Positions 17,639-25,051 of a DNA stretch of 58,615 bases are shown piece by piece. This DNA comes from Bacteroidia bacterium (GTDB lineage: Bacteria > Bacteroidota > Bacteroidia > Flavobacteriales_D > Crocinitomicaceae). The stretch is from the NCBI GenBank assembly GCA_030427935.1, contig JAUICI010000006.1, forward strand, positions 1 to 58,615, given 5' to 3'. Each line of letters begins with the position of its first letter. The first letter of the stretch is position 1. Below the pieces are notes generated by a model. That model worked only from the letters and a program-made list of their open reading frames with translations, was not told where the DNA came from and did not search any database. Both the position numbers and the translations under genes were made by a program.

Positions 17639-17997
17639 AAACTAACAAAAACTACCTTATAGCCTTTCGAACATTTATTTTGTTGATCGGTATTGCTTCA
17701 ATTTTTTTGCCTTTTCATGAATTCAATCAATTTAAGAAACCAGCATCACCAGTAGAAAAACATTTTATCTTCGAATACCATACTCGATTTATCTTTTATG
17801 GTGTCTTTCTCTTTTTTTTGATGCTTCGTTATTATCTAATTCCTAGACTTAATTCTTCAATATTGATTATCGGATTCTTCGGAGAGGGAATGTTATCCGA
17901 CGAACACAACATTACAATTGGAGGTGTTTTAGCCTTATTACTTTATCCTCTAATTATTTTAGAATGGTTAATTCAGCGAGGGATAAATTCTAAATAA
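17632..17997 (+). CDS. Small membrane protein, paralogue of the next gene
   Basis: A 121-residue protein with three likely membrane segments (about 11-27, 52-70, 95-114). The first (FRTFILLIGIASIFLPF) and last (GGVLALLLYPLIILEWLI) align with the corresponding segments of the protein encoded 5 bases downstream, so the pair is a tandem duplication. The start ATG lies inside the 8-bp tandem repeat. No catalytic motif is visible and the function is unknown. Confidence 0.65.
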   Translation: MRQTNKNYLIAFRTFILLIGIASIFLPFHEFNQFKKPASPVEKHFIFEYHTRFIFYGVFLFFLMLRYYLIPRLNSSILIIGFFGEGMLSDEHNITIGGVLALLLYPLIILEWLIQRGINSK

Positions 17998-18001
17998 GCA
18001 T

Positions 18002-18376
18002 ATGAAAGTAGGAAGGCATATATTCATATTTAGAGTTTTTGTTTTGCTTTTGGGGGTTTTGGCTGCAATCACTCCCATTTATAAATACGGTCGACTTGAT
18101 GTTTCGGAGTCACTATATCTTTTGGACTTCGCACCCATTTTTGCTTTGCATTTAGTGGTTTTCATCTTACTAATCTTCACCTATTTTTATGAGGAAAAAG
18201 TTAAGGTTTGGGCCATCATTGCTTCATTTTTTTCCATGGCTTTTATTCTGCTGATCTTGGTCTTTTCCAGTATGTTGGTCTTTCCATCTTCTTACCAGCT
18301 ACATTTTGGAGGGTATTGCTTGATTTTGATTTTCCCTCTCAGCATATTTGAACATTTCATACCAGGTAAATGGTAA
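18002..18376 (+). CDS. Small membrane protein, tandem paralogue
   Basis: A 124-residue protein with three or four hydrophobic segments (about 8-26, 44-62, 69-93, 103-119). It shares FRVFVLLLGVLAAITPIYKY and GGYCLILIFPLSIFEHFI positions with the upstream gene. The two are almost certainly co-transcribed, with only four bases between stop and start. Unknown function. Confidence 0.65.
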   Translation: MKVGRHIFIFRVFVLLLGVLAAITPIYKYGRLDVSESLYLLDFAPIFALHLVVFILLIFTYFYEEKVKVWAIIASFFSMAFILLILVFSSMLVFPSSYQLHFGGYCLILIFPLSIFEHFIPGKW

Positions 18377-18443
18377 TTGCGGTCAAACTTCGCGAAGCTT
18401 TGCGACTTCTTCGCGCAACTTTGCGGAATAGCTTAGACCACCC

Positions 18444-18500
18444 CATGAATTTCAGGGGCGTTTGAAACGCCTGGAATGTGAACACTCGTTGGAGACGAGC
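18444..18500. repeat. Double-hairpin REP-like element
   Basis: Two adjacent small hairpins: 18457-18463 with 18465-18471 (7 bp around a tight loop), and 18485-18489 with 18495-18499 (5 bp, 5-base loop). The preceding CCCC at 18441-18450 can also pair with GGGG at 18455-18458, giving an alternative fold. It lies between convergent genes and could act as a terminator or be a dispersed repeat. Confidence 0.5.
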
Positions 18501-18522
18501 GCTAGTTTGTGGGTGTGAGAGC

Positions 18523-19299
18523 TTACTTCTTCTTGAAAGCGTTTATGGCATTTACTGTGAAATCCGAGAGGACTAGTTTTCCCGACATCGCTGCTCTTTC
18601 GGCTAGAAGCGCGTCCCAGTTTTCTGTTCCTTGCCAGAATACTTGTTTAAGTAACTGCATGGCTTCAGGATTGGATTTTGACAATTTTCCAGCTAGCGTT
18701 GAAATCGCCTCATCCATTTCCTCTGTTGTATCGAAAACTTCGGCGTACAATCCTTTTTCTTTTGCCCATTGTGCCGTTTGCCATTCTGTAGCGTCGATCG
18801 CTAATTGAGACATTCCGGAAACACCGATTTTTCTTTCTACTGCTGGTCCGACTACAAAAGGTCCGATTCCAACTGCTAATTCAGAAAGTTTAACTGAAGC
18901 GAATTTGGTTGCGAAACAATAATCCACTGCCGAAGCAACACCTACTCCACCACCTACAGCTTTTCCGTGCACTCTTCCAATGATTAGTTTCGGACATTTT
19001 CTACAAGCATTAATTACGTTTGCAAACCCGGAAAAGAAAACCTTCCCTGTATCCAAATCTTTGATCGAGATTAATTCATCAAAACTTGCACCTCCACAAA
19101 AAGCTCTTTCTCCTGCAGATTTCAGAACAATTACCATGACCTCATCTTTATTTCCTAGCTCAGTAATCGTATTGGCCAATTTTGCCAAGATTTTACCTGG
19201 TAAGGAATTCGATAAGGGGTGACCGAACTCAATGGTTGCGATTCCATTGTCGATTGAAAACTCTACATGTCCTTGATCTACTGCGTTTGCTGTGCTCAT
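18523..19299 (-). CDS. Enoyl-CoA hydratase/isomerase family protein
   Basis: A 258-residue crotonase. The oxyanion-hole segments are ERAFCGGASFDEL near residue 64 and HGKAVGGGVGVASAVDY near 110. The second acidic position is in KLSELAVGIGPFVVGP near 137. Crotonases act on the acyl part of CoA thioesters (hydration, isomerisation or related steps), here possibly in fatty-acid or branched amino-acid breakdown; the exact reaction cannot be read from sequence. It has no signal peptide and is monocistronic. It is divergent from a small membrane gene whose frame extends into its start region. Confidence 0.88.
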   Translation of the reverse strand: MSTANAVDQGHVEFSIDNGIATIEFGHPLSNSLPGKILAKLANTITELGNKDEVMVIVLKSAGERAFCGGASFDELISIKDLDTGKVFFSGFANVINACRKCPKLIIGRVHGKAVGGGVGVASAVDYCFATKFASVKLSELAVGIGPFVVGPAVERKIGVSGMSQLAIDATEWQTAQWAKEKGLYAEVFDTTEEMDEAISTLAGKLSKSNPEAMQLLKQVFWQGTENWDALLAERAAMSGKLVLSDFTVNAINAFKKK

Positions 19300-19378
19300 A
19301 ATGATAAATTTTGTTGAGCAAATATATCAATTTCAGCGGAAAATCAGAGTAATAAGCGCGTTCTATAAAAAGAGAATT

Positions 19379-19522
19379 ATGCTAGCTGAAATCATTTGGA
19401 GTGTTTATCTAATCTTGACCCTATTTATAGGTTTTGTTTTGGGGATAATTGTTTCCTATGCCTTTAGAATTAATGATATCGAACTTTTCAAAAAGAAAAA
19501 GAAGAAAAAGAAAAACCGTTAA
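19379..19522 (+). CDS. 47-residue single-pass membrane protein
   Basis: Starting at ATG 19379, preceded by AGAGAA, the protein has one hydrophobic helix (about residues 5-28) and a tail of mixed then nearly pure lysine (FKKKKKKKKNR). The positive tail suggests a cytoplasmic C-terminus. The frame is open further upstream to 19292, but that part overlaps the crotonase start and lacks membrane character. No family recognised; it could be a short inner-membrane peptide or a spurious frame. Confidence 0.4.
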   Translation: MLAEIIWSVYLILTLFIGFVLGIIVSYAFRINDIELFKKKKKKKKNR

Positions 19523-19573
19523 ATCCTCCTAAAAGAAATTAAAGGCATCAAACTTTTTCACTATTTTCGATGT

Positions 19574-20308
19574 GTGAGATTTATCTTGTACATATTCATT
19601 TCTGTATTCCTGTTTTCTTGCGGGTCGACCAATTTCGCCAAGCGTAAGTATACGAAAGGGGTTTATGTGGAAAAGCGGAGCCATGGGTCAATTAAAAATG
19701 AAAAATTAACCCATCGACGAAGCTCAGGGACCAAAATTAAAAATTCTGCTGTTTCTAAAAACAAGGAGCATTCGAAGGAGCTGGCTTTGAAGGAACAGAA
19801 GCGAATTGAAGTTGAAGAAAATAAGATAGAGGAGCCAGAAATTGCTCAGGTAGAACCTGAAATCAAACAAAAGGTCGTTCTCAAATCTGATGGTGGACTA
19901 GAAGAACGAGAAAATGAATTGATTGTGGAGGAGTTCAAGCAAGAATTTGCTCCACCCGAGCTTCAAGATGGTGAAGTTCTTCGAAAGACTAAAAACAAAT
20001 CCGATGCTTTAGGTCTGGCATCCGGAATCATTGGTTATACCGCCTTGGGAATCTTCCTTCTAACCTTATTAATCACCATTATTCTTGCCATTCTTGTGGC
20101 GGTTGGTAGCTTGAGCGGTGCCATTACCGGCATCGTTTTAAACTTCATGTACTTTGGAAGTTTTGTCATGGGTGTGGTTGCCCTTGTTCTGGGATCCATT
20201 TCCTACTCCAAAAAACGAAATGGAATGGCTTTAGCTGGAATTATTATCGGTGCCATTTTTGCCTTATTCCTTCTTATTGGAATCATCGTTGTTCTAGTCG
20301 CAATTTAA
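19574..20308 (+). CDS. KRKYTKG-family lipoprotein 4
   Basis: A 244-residue protein starting at GTG 19574. The lipobox LFSC (Cys16) is followed by GSTNFAKRKYTKGVYVEKRS, the VYVEKRS variant shared by the whole second array. The linker (about 40-135) is rich in Lys, Glu and Gln. The C-terminal domain, about 150-244, has three or four hydrophobic segments with a short basic loop (YSKKRNGMALAG) typical of DUF4190-like domains. It is the first gene of the five-gene array. Topology as inferred for lipoprotein 1; function unknown. Confidence 0.83.
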   Translation: MRFILYIFISVFLFSCGSTNFAKRKYTKGVYVEKRSHGSIKNEKLTHRRSSGTKIKNSAVSKNKEHSKELALKEQKRIEVEENKIEEPEIAQVEPEIKQKVVLKSDGGLEERENELIVEEFKQEFAPPELQDGEVLRKTKNKSDALGLASGIIGYTALGIFLLTLLITIILAILVAVGSLSGAITGIVLNFMYFGSFVMGVVALVLGSISYSKKRNGMALAGIIIGAIFALFLLIGIIVVLVAI

Positions 20309-20312
20309 TTCT

Positions 20313-20327
20313 TTGCGATTTTCGCAA
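20313..20327 (+). repeat. Hairpin at the start of array module A
   Basis: TTGCGA-TTT-TCGCAA, a perfect 6-bp stem directly after lipoprotein gene 4. The same hairpin recurs at 21676-21690 after gene 6. It may be a weak terminator; its duplication marks the module boundary. Confidence 0.6.
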
Positions 20328-20349
20328 GTTTTCTAGGACCCGTCTTCCC

Positions 20350-20357
20350 TAATTTTG
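20350..20357 (+). promoter_or_regulatory. -7 element of module A
   Basis: TAATTTTG fits TAnnTTTG and ends 20 bases before ATG 20378. The corresponding spot in module B holds TAAATTTG (21713-21720). No clear TTG at -33. Confidence 0.4.
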
Positions 20358-20377
20358 ATTCAAAACAAACTTGAATC

Positions 20378-21013
20378 ATGGGAAAGATTATTTACTATAC
20401 GCGACTATTTCTGCTTACGTGGTTATTGTTTTCCTGCGGAACAAACAATTTCGCAAAGAGGAAATTTACCAAGGGTGTTTATGTTGAGAAACGAAGTCAT
20501 GGGTCAACTAAACCCTCAAAAAAACTGAGTACCAAAAATAATCCATTAGAAGTCATCAATTCTAAAGGTTCAGTGACAGAAAATGCCACCGTCACAGTCG
20601 ATGAAAACGTTCAAAATCCTATAAAAATTCTTGAAAACCAAAATCTAAAGGATGAGGAGAAGTGGAATCAATTTGGTAAGGAACTAACAGATAAAGAACC
20701 TCTAATTGAGAATCCAGACATTTCATATGAATACGGGGAAATAAAGCCTGAAGAAAAACAAATTAGAACATCTTCAGAAAAGAATAATGAGAATGATCGC
20801 GTAACAAAAGGTGAGCTCGCACTGATTTTTGGAATTCTTGGGATTTTCATGTGGTTTATGGCTATTCCTGCCATCATTTTAGGACTTAAGTCAAATCGAA
20901 CAAGCAAAAGTAAGGAGGGAAAAGCCGGGCTTATTATCGGTATAACAACCTTGGTACTTTACTTTATCGTATTGCCTTTAATTTTTCTTCTGACCTTTTT
21001 ATTTGCTTACTAA
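20378..21013 (+). CDS. KRKYTKG-family lipoprotein 5
   Basis: A 211-residue paralogue. The signal peptide starts MGKIIYYTRLFLL and ends at LLFSC (Cys20); the family motif here reads NFAKRKFTKGVYVEKRSHG, with Phe for Tyr. The linker (about 45-145) is acidic/Asn-rich. The C-terminal domain is short, with two hydrophobic segments around a basic loop (LKSNRTSKSKEGKAG), the classic DUF4190 layout. Leader and signal peptide are nearly identical in DNA to those of gene 7, marking a recent duplication. Ten bases separate it from gene 6, so the two are an operon. Confidence 0.83.
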   Translation: MGKIIYYTRLFLLTWLLFSCGTNNFAKRKFTKGVYVEKRSHGSTKPSKKLSTKNNPLEVINSKGSVTENATVTVDENVQNPIKILENQNLKDEEKWNQFGKELTDKEPLIENPDISYEYGEIKPEEKQIRTSSEKNNENDRVTKGELALIFGILGIFMWFMAIPAIILGLKSNRTSKSKEGKAGLIIGITTLVLYFIVLPLIFLLTFLFAY

Positions 21014-21023
21014 CCTGTGAACC

Positions 21024-21671
21024 ATGAAACATCTAATTATCTTCTTTTTAATTCCAATTATCGTCTCTTGCGGAACAAACAATTTCACAAAGAGGAAATA
21101 TACGAAAGGCGTTTATGTGGAGAAGCGAAGTCATGGAAAAGTGAAATCTTCATCTTCCTTTCGAAAGCGTCAATCTTTGGAGGACGTTAAAAACCCAGAG
21201 GTTGCTCACAATCAAAAGGAAGACAAAAAGACAAATGCACAATTAGTGATTCAAAAAGAGGTGACAATTTCTGACTTTGATCATCCCTTAAATGAAACTC
21301 TAGATGAGGACGGAGTTGTCGTTCAGGAAGATCAAAACGAAGAGGAAGATGTAATTCTTGCTCCATTTGCACCAAGCCCATTACCAGCATCAGATATTGG
21401 AATGGATGGACCGCTTTATTGGGTCAGCTTTGCCTGTTCACTTCTTGGTGGTGGTGCTGTACTATTAGATTTCTTTCTGACTTTTTCTAGTTATTTAAGT
21501 TTTTTTCTAGGAATTCCCTTTCTGACCGCGGCATTGGTTATGGCCATAATCGCAGTTGCCCGAGCTTTTTCTTGGGATTACAGTATTTTCGGTAAAATCA
21601 TGTCCATTTTCACACTTCTTTTTTCCATGGCCTTGCTTGCAGCATGTATCCTCTTGATTATCCTAATTTAA
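21024..21671 (+). CDS. KRKYTKG-family lipoprotein 6
   Basis: A 215-residue paralogue with lipobox IIVSC (Cys16) and motif NFTKRKYTKGVYVEKRSHG. The linker is rich in Lys, Glu and Asp and ends in a Pro-rich stretch (LAPFAPSPLPASDIG). The C-terminal part (about 130-215) has three hydrophobic segments, but its sequence is unlike that of genes 5 or 7, so this domain has been exchanged or has diverged fast. It is the second gene of module A. Confidence 0.83.
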   Translation: MKHLIIFFLIPIIVSCGTNNFTKRKYTKGVYVEKRSHGKVKSSSSFRKRQSLEDVKNPEVAHNQKEDKKTNAQLVIQKEVTISDFDHPLNETLDEDGVVVQEDQNEEEDVILAPFAPSPLPASDIGMDGPLYWVSFACSLLGGGAVLLDFFLTFSSYLSFFLGIPFLTAALVMAIIAVARAFSWDYSIFGKIMSIFTLLFSMALLAACILLIILI

Positions 21672-21675
21672 TTCT

Positions 21676-21690
21676 TTGCGATTTTCGCAA
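21676..21690 (+). repeat. Hairpin at the start of array module B
   Basis: An exact copy of the 20313-20327 hairpin (6-bp stem, TTT loop), again directly after a lipoprotein gene and about 50 bases before the next start. Confidence 0.6.
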
Positions 21691-21712
21691 GTTCTTTTGC
21701 TGAATACTACCT

Positions 21713-21720
21713 TAAATTTG
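21713..21720 (+). promoter_or_regulatory. -7 element of module B
   Basis: TAAATTTG fits TAnnTTTG and ends 21 bases before ATG 21742, the same position as the element in module A. Confidence 0.4.
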
Positions 21721-21741
21721 ATTCTAACTCAAACTTGAATC

Positions 21742-22338
21742 ATGGGAAAGATCATTTTTTGCACGAGACTATTTCTTCTGATGTGGCTATTATTTTCTTG
21801 CGGAACAAACAACTTCGCTAAGAGAAAATACACCAAAGGCGTTTATGTAGAGAAACGAAGTCGTGGGACATTTACTCCTTCAAAACACAGTTTGGCAAAT
21901 GAAAGATCTATATACCCTCGAAATTCAGTCTCGCAAGTTAAAAACATGGGGTCTTTTTTAGATAAAGAAAACAATCAGAAGTTTAGCGAAAATGATGAGA
22001 ATGACATCGCAGTCAATCAAGACATAGAAACAAAGGAAATTGAAGAAATAATAGAACGAGTTGGTTACCATCAAAAGTATATTAATGAAGAGACCAATAC
22101 TATTCAAAAAAGGGATTCAAAATCATATACGAATTCAGATAAAAGCAAATCAACAACAACTGGAATAATATTCACTTCAATAGGGGCAGTGTTAATCGCA
22201 GCCGGAATTTTCATAATGATATTTCTTTCGATTCTATTTCAAGGATTTATTTTGATCTTAGGCGGTCTTGTAATCGTAATCGGATTGATCTTTTTAATAG
22301 ATGGATTAGTAAAATTAACCAGACCTAAAAAAGAATAA
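21742..22338 (+). CDS. KRKYTKG-family lipoprotein 7
   Basis: A 198-residue paralogue, first gene of module B. The signal peptide matches that of gene 5 almost residue for residue and ends LLFSC (Cys20), then NFAKRKYTKGVYVEKRSRG. The linker (about 45-140) is Asn/Glu/Ile-rich and unlike that of gene 5. The C-terminus has only two hydrophobic segments (about 142-165 and 168-187) and a basic end (LTRPKKE). Only three bases separate it from gene 8. Function unknown. Confidence 0.83.
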   Translation: MGKIIFCTRLFLLMWLLFSCGTNNFAKRKYTKGVYVEKRSRGTFTPSKHSLANERSIYPRNSVSQVKNMGSFLDKENNQKFSENDENDIAVNQDIETKEIEEIIERVGYHQKYINEETNTIQKRDSKSYTNSDKSKSTTTGIIFTSIGAVLIAAGIFIMIFLSILFQGFILILGGLVIVIGLIFLIDGLVKLTRPKKE

Positions 22339-22341
22339 AAA

Positions 22342-23217
22342 ATGAACCTGATCTTTAGTTATACCCTATTACTATTACTTCTTTTTTCTTGCGGAACAAA
22401 CAACTTCGCTAAGAGGAAATATACCAAGGGTGTTTATGTTGAGAAACGAAGTCGTGGGACAACGAAAACCTCAAAAAGAAAGGATTTAAAAACTAAAAAT
22501 TCTCCCGTAACTTCTTTAAAAACGAAAGAACAAAAAAGGAATGAAATAAGCCATCGCGGAGAATTCCACTCGGATGCTATCCATCAAGAGGAAAATGAAT
22601 ATCGGGAAGATTTTTCGGAAAATGAGGTGGAAACAATCACAATTGAGGAGGCTGAAAATTTGGCAAACAAACTGACTCCGGAAGAACAGAAAAGAAAGAA
22701 AAAGAATTTGGATGTGGGTCTTGGATGTTTTATCTCTGGAATTGGGGCTATCGGAATCATGTATGCCTTAAATTTTGCTTTGCCTTTTGTGCCGGCTCTT
22801 TCTGCTTTGGCTGCCATAATCGGAATTGTGTTGATTATTGTTGGCATCATCTTTTTTGCACGATATGACAAACTGAAGAAAAAGGAAAAAAATAAAGAAA
22901 AAACTGAAGCATATTATCAAGAATTGGCTCGAAAGGGCGCCATTATTAGTTATGTTGGATTGGGAATTGTCCTAATCGCTTTTCTCCTTTTCTTTCTTGT
23001 GTTTTTTTCAGCAATCGCTTATCCACCGGCTTGGGGAATCTGGTTTGGAATCCTGCTACTTTGTGGGGAAATTCTTGGAATTACCTCTATTGTACTTGGA
23101 GCAATTGGGAGAAGATTCAGAACTAAAAATCACGATATCTCTTTGTACATCGGAATCGCTTGTTTGGCAATGCCCCTACTTGTATTTTTGGTCTTACTGG
23201 TGATCATATTCTTATAA
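22342..23217 (+). CDS. KRKYTKG-family lipoprotein 8 with enlarged membrane domain
   Basis: The longest paralogue, 291 residues. Lipobox LLFSC (Cys17), then NFAKRKYTKGVYVEKRSRG. The charged linker runs to about residue 125. The C-terminal part is doubled: a first pair of hydrophobic segments (about 128-172), a very basic segment (YDKLKKKEKNKEKTEAYYQ), then three more hydrophobic segments up to 291. It is the last gene of the array and is convergent with a thioesterase gene. The doubling supports modular exchange of the membrane part behind a constant N-terminus. Confidence 0.83.
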   Translation: MNLIFSYTLLLLLLFSCGTNNFAKRKYTKGVYVEKRSRGTTKTSKRKDLKTKNSPVTSLKTKEQKRNEISHRGEFHSDAIHQEENEYREDFSENEVETITIEEAENLANKLTPEEQKRKKKNLDVGLGCFISGIGAIGIMYALNFALPFVPALSALAAIIGIVLIIVGIIFFARYDKLKKKEKNKEKTEAYYQELARKGAIISYVGLGIVLIAFLLFFLVFFSAIAYPPAWGIWFGILLLCGEILGITSIVLGAIGRRFRTKNHDISLYIGIACLAMPLLVFLVLLVIIFL

Positions 23218-23243
23218 TCGGAAAAGGAGCTCAGTAAGTACTA

Positions 23244-23657
23244 CTATATTTTCCACTCTTTACCCGTGCGATAGACCATGCCTTTGAAAAGTGCGATGAG
23301 TTCGCCGTCTTGGTTTTTGATTTTAACTTCGTAGAGTCCAGTTTTATTGGTAACGTTTAATTCTTTGGCTTCCGCAATTAAAGAATCGCCTTCTCGAGTG
23401 GGTTTAATATGATTGATCGAAGTTTCGATGGAAACAGACTGCACGCCTCTTGCATTAGCGGCAAAAGCCAAAGCTGAATCTGCCAAGGAATAGGTAATCC
23501 CGCCATGTGCGATTCCGAAACCGTTCAACATTTCCTTAGTCACTTGCATTTTTAAAATAACGTGACCTTTGTCTACCACTACTCTTTCAATGCCTAACCA
23601 TTGAGAGAAGTAGTCGAATTCATACATTCGATCTACAATCTTTTTACTCTTAGCCAT
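23244..23657 (-). CDS. PaaI-type hotdog-fold acyl-CoA thioesterase
   Basis: A 137-residue protein of standard PaaI length. The active-site region is NGFGIAHGGITYSLADSALAFAAN, given here only by its core HGG and the acidic D in ADSALAF. The later SVSIETSINHIKPTREGD matches the hotdog beta strand. These tetrameric cytosolic enzymes hydrolyse (hydroxy)phenylacetyl- or other acyl-CoAs, often to free CoA. The start overlaps the end of the upstream gene by 8 bases, so they are translationally linked. No paa genes are adjacent, so the substrate is open. Confidence 0.88.
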   Translation of the reverse strand: MAKSKKIVDRMYEFDYFSQWLGIERVVVDKGHVILKMQVTKEMLNGFGIAHGGITYSLADSALAFAANARGVQSVSIETSINHIKPTREGDSLIAEAKELNVTNKTGLYEVKIKNQDGELIALFKGMVYRTGKEWKI

Positions 23658-24129
23658 TTGCTGATTTGTTTAATAGTCCGATAATGGTCATGGAAACCAA
23701 ATACAGTTGAATTTGAGTTTCATCACCCAAAACATTCCCTTCTACATCCTCGCTTCCAATTTCATCTACCATCCATTGTTCCAATACAGGTTGGTTAATT
23801 AAGGCCGAAATTTCCGAATAATCTTCTTGTTGGTGAATTACATCTAAAGCCTGATGAAAAGGCTCTTGAAAGGCATCGATCATCTCATCATTAATCTCTG
23901 GTGTTTTATAACCCGCATTGATAAAAGTCTGATAAATAATCGCAAAATAATACATGATCAAATCACTCAATTCATCATTCTGAAACTCAATAGCTGCCTG
24001 AAGCGAATAACCCACTAAAGGATTTTGCTCCATGGTAAATGTTTCGATCAATCGGCTTAAAGCCTCATCATCCATCCCTTCAATTTTCTTTATCGCCTCG
24101 TTGATATGTTCGGCCCCGATATACTCCAT
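23650..24129 (-). CDS. Uncharacterised acidic alpha-helical protein
   Basis: A 159-residue cytosolic protein without signal peptide or membrane segment, acidic and helical throughout. I recognise no family. Its 3' end overlaps the thioesterase start by 8 bases, which suggests co-expression, and it is divergent from the DUF2461 gene. No motif with catalytic character is visible. Confidence 0.75.
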   Translation of the reverse strand: MEYIGAEHINEAIKKIEGMDDEALSRLIETFTMEQNPLVGYSLQAAIEFQNDELSDLIMYYFAIIYQTFINAGYKTPEINDEMIDAFQEPFHQALDVIHQQEDYSEISALINQPVLEQWMVDEIGSEDVEGNVLGDETQIQLYLVSMTIIGLLNKSANG

Positions 24130-24209
24130 TTCAATAATTCATTAATTAGTGTCGAAAAATACTTATTTTCAAACTGATAAAATGAACTTAATGTTAAAAA
24201 ATCGATAAG

Positions 24210-24878
24210 ATGGCCCATTTTGATCCGGATTTCCTCGAATTCTTCAAAGAATTAGCTCCAAATAACCATAAAGACTGGTTTGATGAAAATCGAAAACGCT
24301 ACCACAAAAACATCAAAGACCCTTTTTACGCTTTCGTGGATGAGCTCATTCCTGAAATAGCGAAAATCGATAAAACGAAATATGATATTACGGCCAAGGA
24401 TTGTGTATTTCGAATTAATCGAGATATCCGATTCTCCAAGGATAAATCACCTTATAAATTGAAAATGTCGGCCATTATTTCTCCAGGTGGTAAAAAGGAT
24501 AAAACCTATCCGGGGCTCTATTTTGAAATGGGACCAGAAGATTTTAGAGTTTATGGAGGCGTTTACATGCTGGATAAAGAACAATTGTATGATTGTCGCG
24601 AAGCCATTGTAAATAACCTGAGTAAATTCAATAAGATTGTGAATGAACCAAAATTCAAAGACACTTACGGTGAATTACACGGGGATCAAAATAAGATTAT
24701 CCCGAAAGAGTTCAAGGAAGCCGGGGAAAAGCAACCTTTGATCTATAATAAGAACTGGTATTACTTCACTAAAATGGATCCAGAAGTGATTCTAAAAGAT
24801 GATTTTAAAGATATTTTGATTGAGAATTATAAGATTGGTAAACCGGTGAAGGACTTTTTTGAGAAGGCGCTGTACTAG
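24210..24878 (+). CDS. DUF2461 (TIGR02453) family protein
   Basis: A 222-residue protein of typical length for this family. Visible landmarks are FFKELAPNNHKDWFDENR at the N-terminus, FRINRDIRFSKDKSPYK near residue 70, and YFEMGPEDFRVYGGVYM near 105. The family is widespread but has no established function. No signal peptide. It is monocistronic and followed by a 14-bp tandem repeat. Confidence 0.9.
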   Translation: MAHFDPDFLEFFKELAPNNHKDWFDENRKRYHKNIKDPFYAFVDELIPEIAKIDKTKYDITAKDCVFRINRDIRFSKDKSPYKLKMSAIISPGGKKDKTYPGLYFEMGPEDFRVYGGVYMLDKEQLYDCREAIVNNLSKFNKIVNEPKFKDTYGELHGDQNKIIPKEFKEAGEKQPLIYNKNWYYFTKMDPEVILKDDFKDILIENYKIGKPVKDFFEKALY

Positions 24879-24943
24879 ACTTTTGGACTGCTCGTTCCTC
24901 GCTTTTGGATCGCTTTGCTCTTGGATGTTTGGACTTTAGATTT

Positions 24944-25000
24944 TAGACTCTAGATGTTAGACTCTAGATGTTAGACTCTAGATGTTAGACTCTAGATGTT
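24944..25000. repeat. 14-bp tandem repeat, about four copies
   Basis: The unit ACTCTAGATGTTAG runs through 24947-24960, 24961-24974 and 24975-24988, with a partial fourth copy to 25000. Degenerate relatives lie just upstream (24920-24946). It sits between the convergent DUF2461 gene and the 25052 gene. Confidence 0.9.
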
Positions 25001-25051
25001 TATGAAAATTATTTTTTCTGATAGCCTTTTTTCTGATAGTCTGAGATCTTT

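Noticed and set aside
24944-25000. CRISPR array
   Set aside because: Units follow one another without spacers and are only 14 bases long; no cas genes are present.
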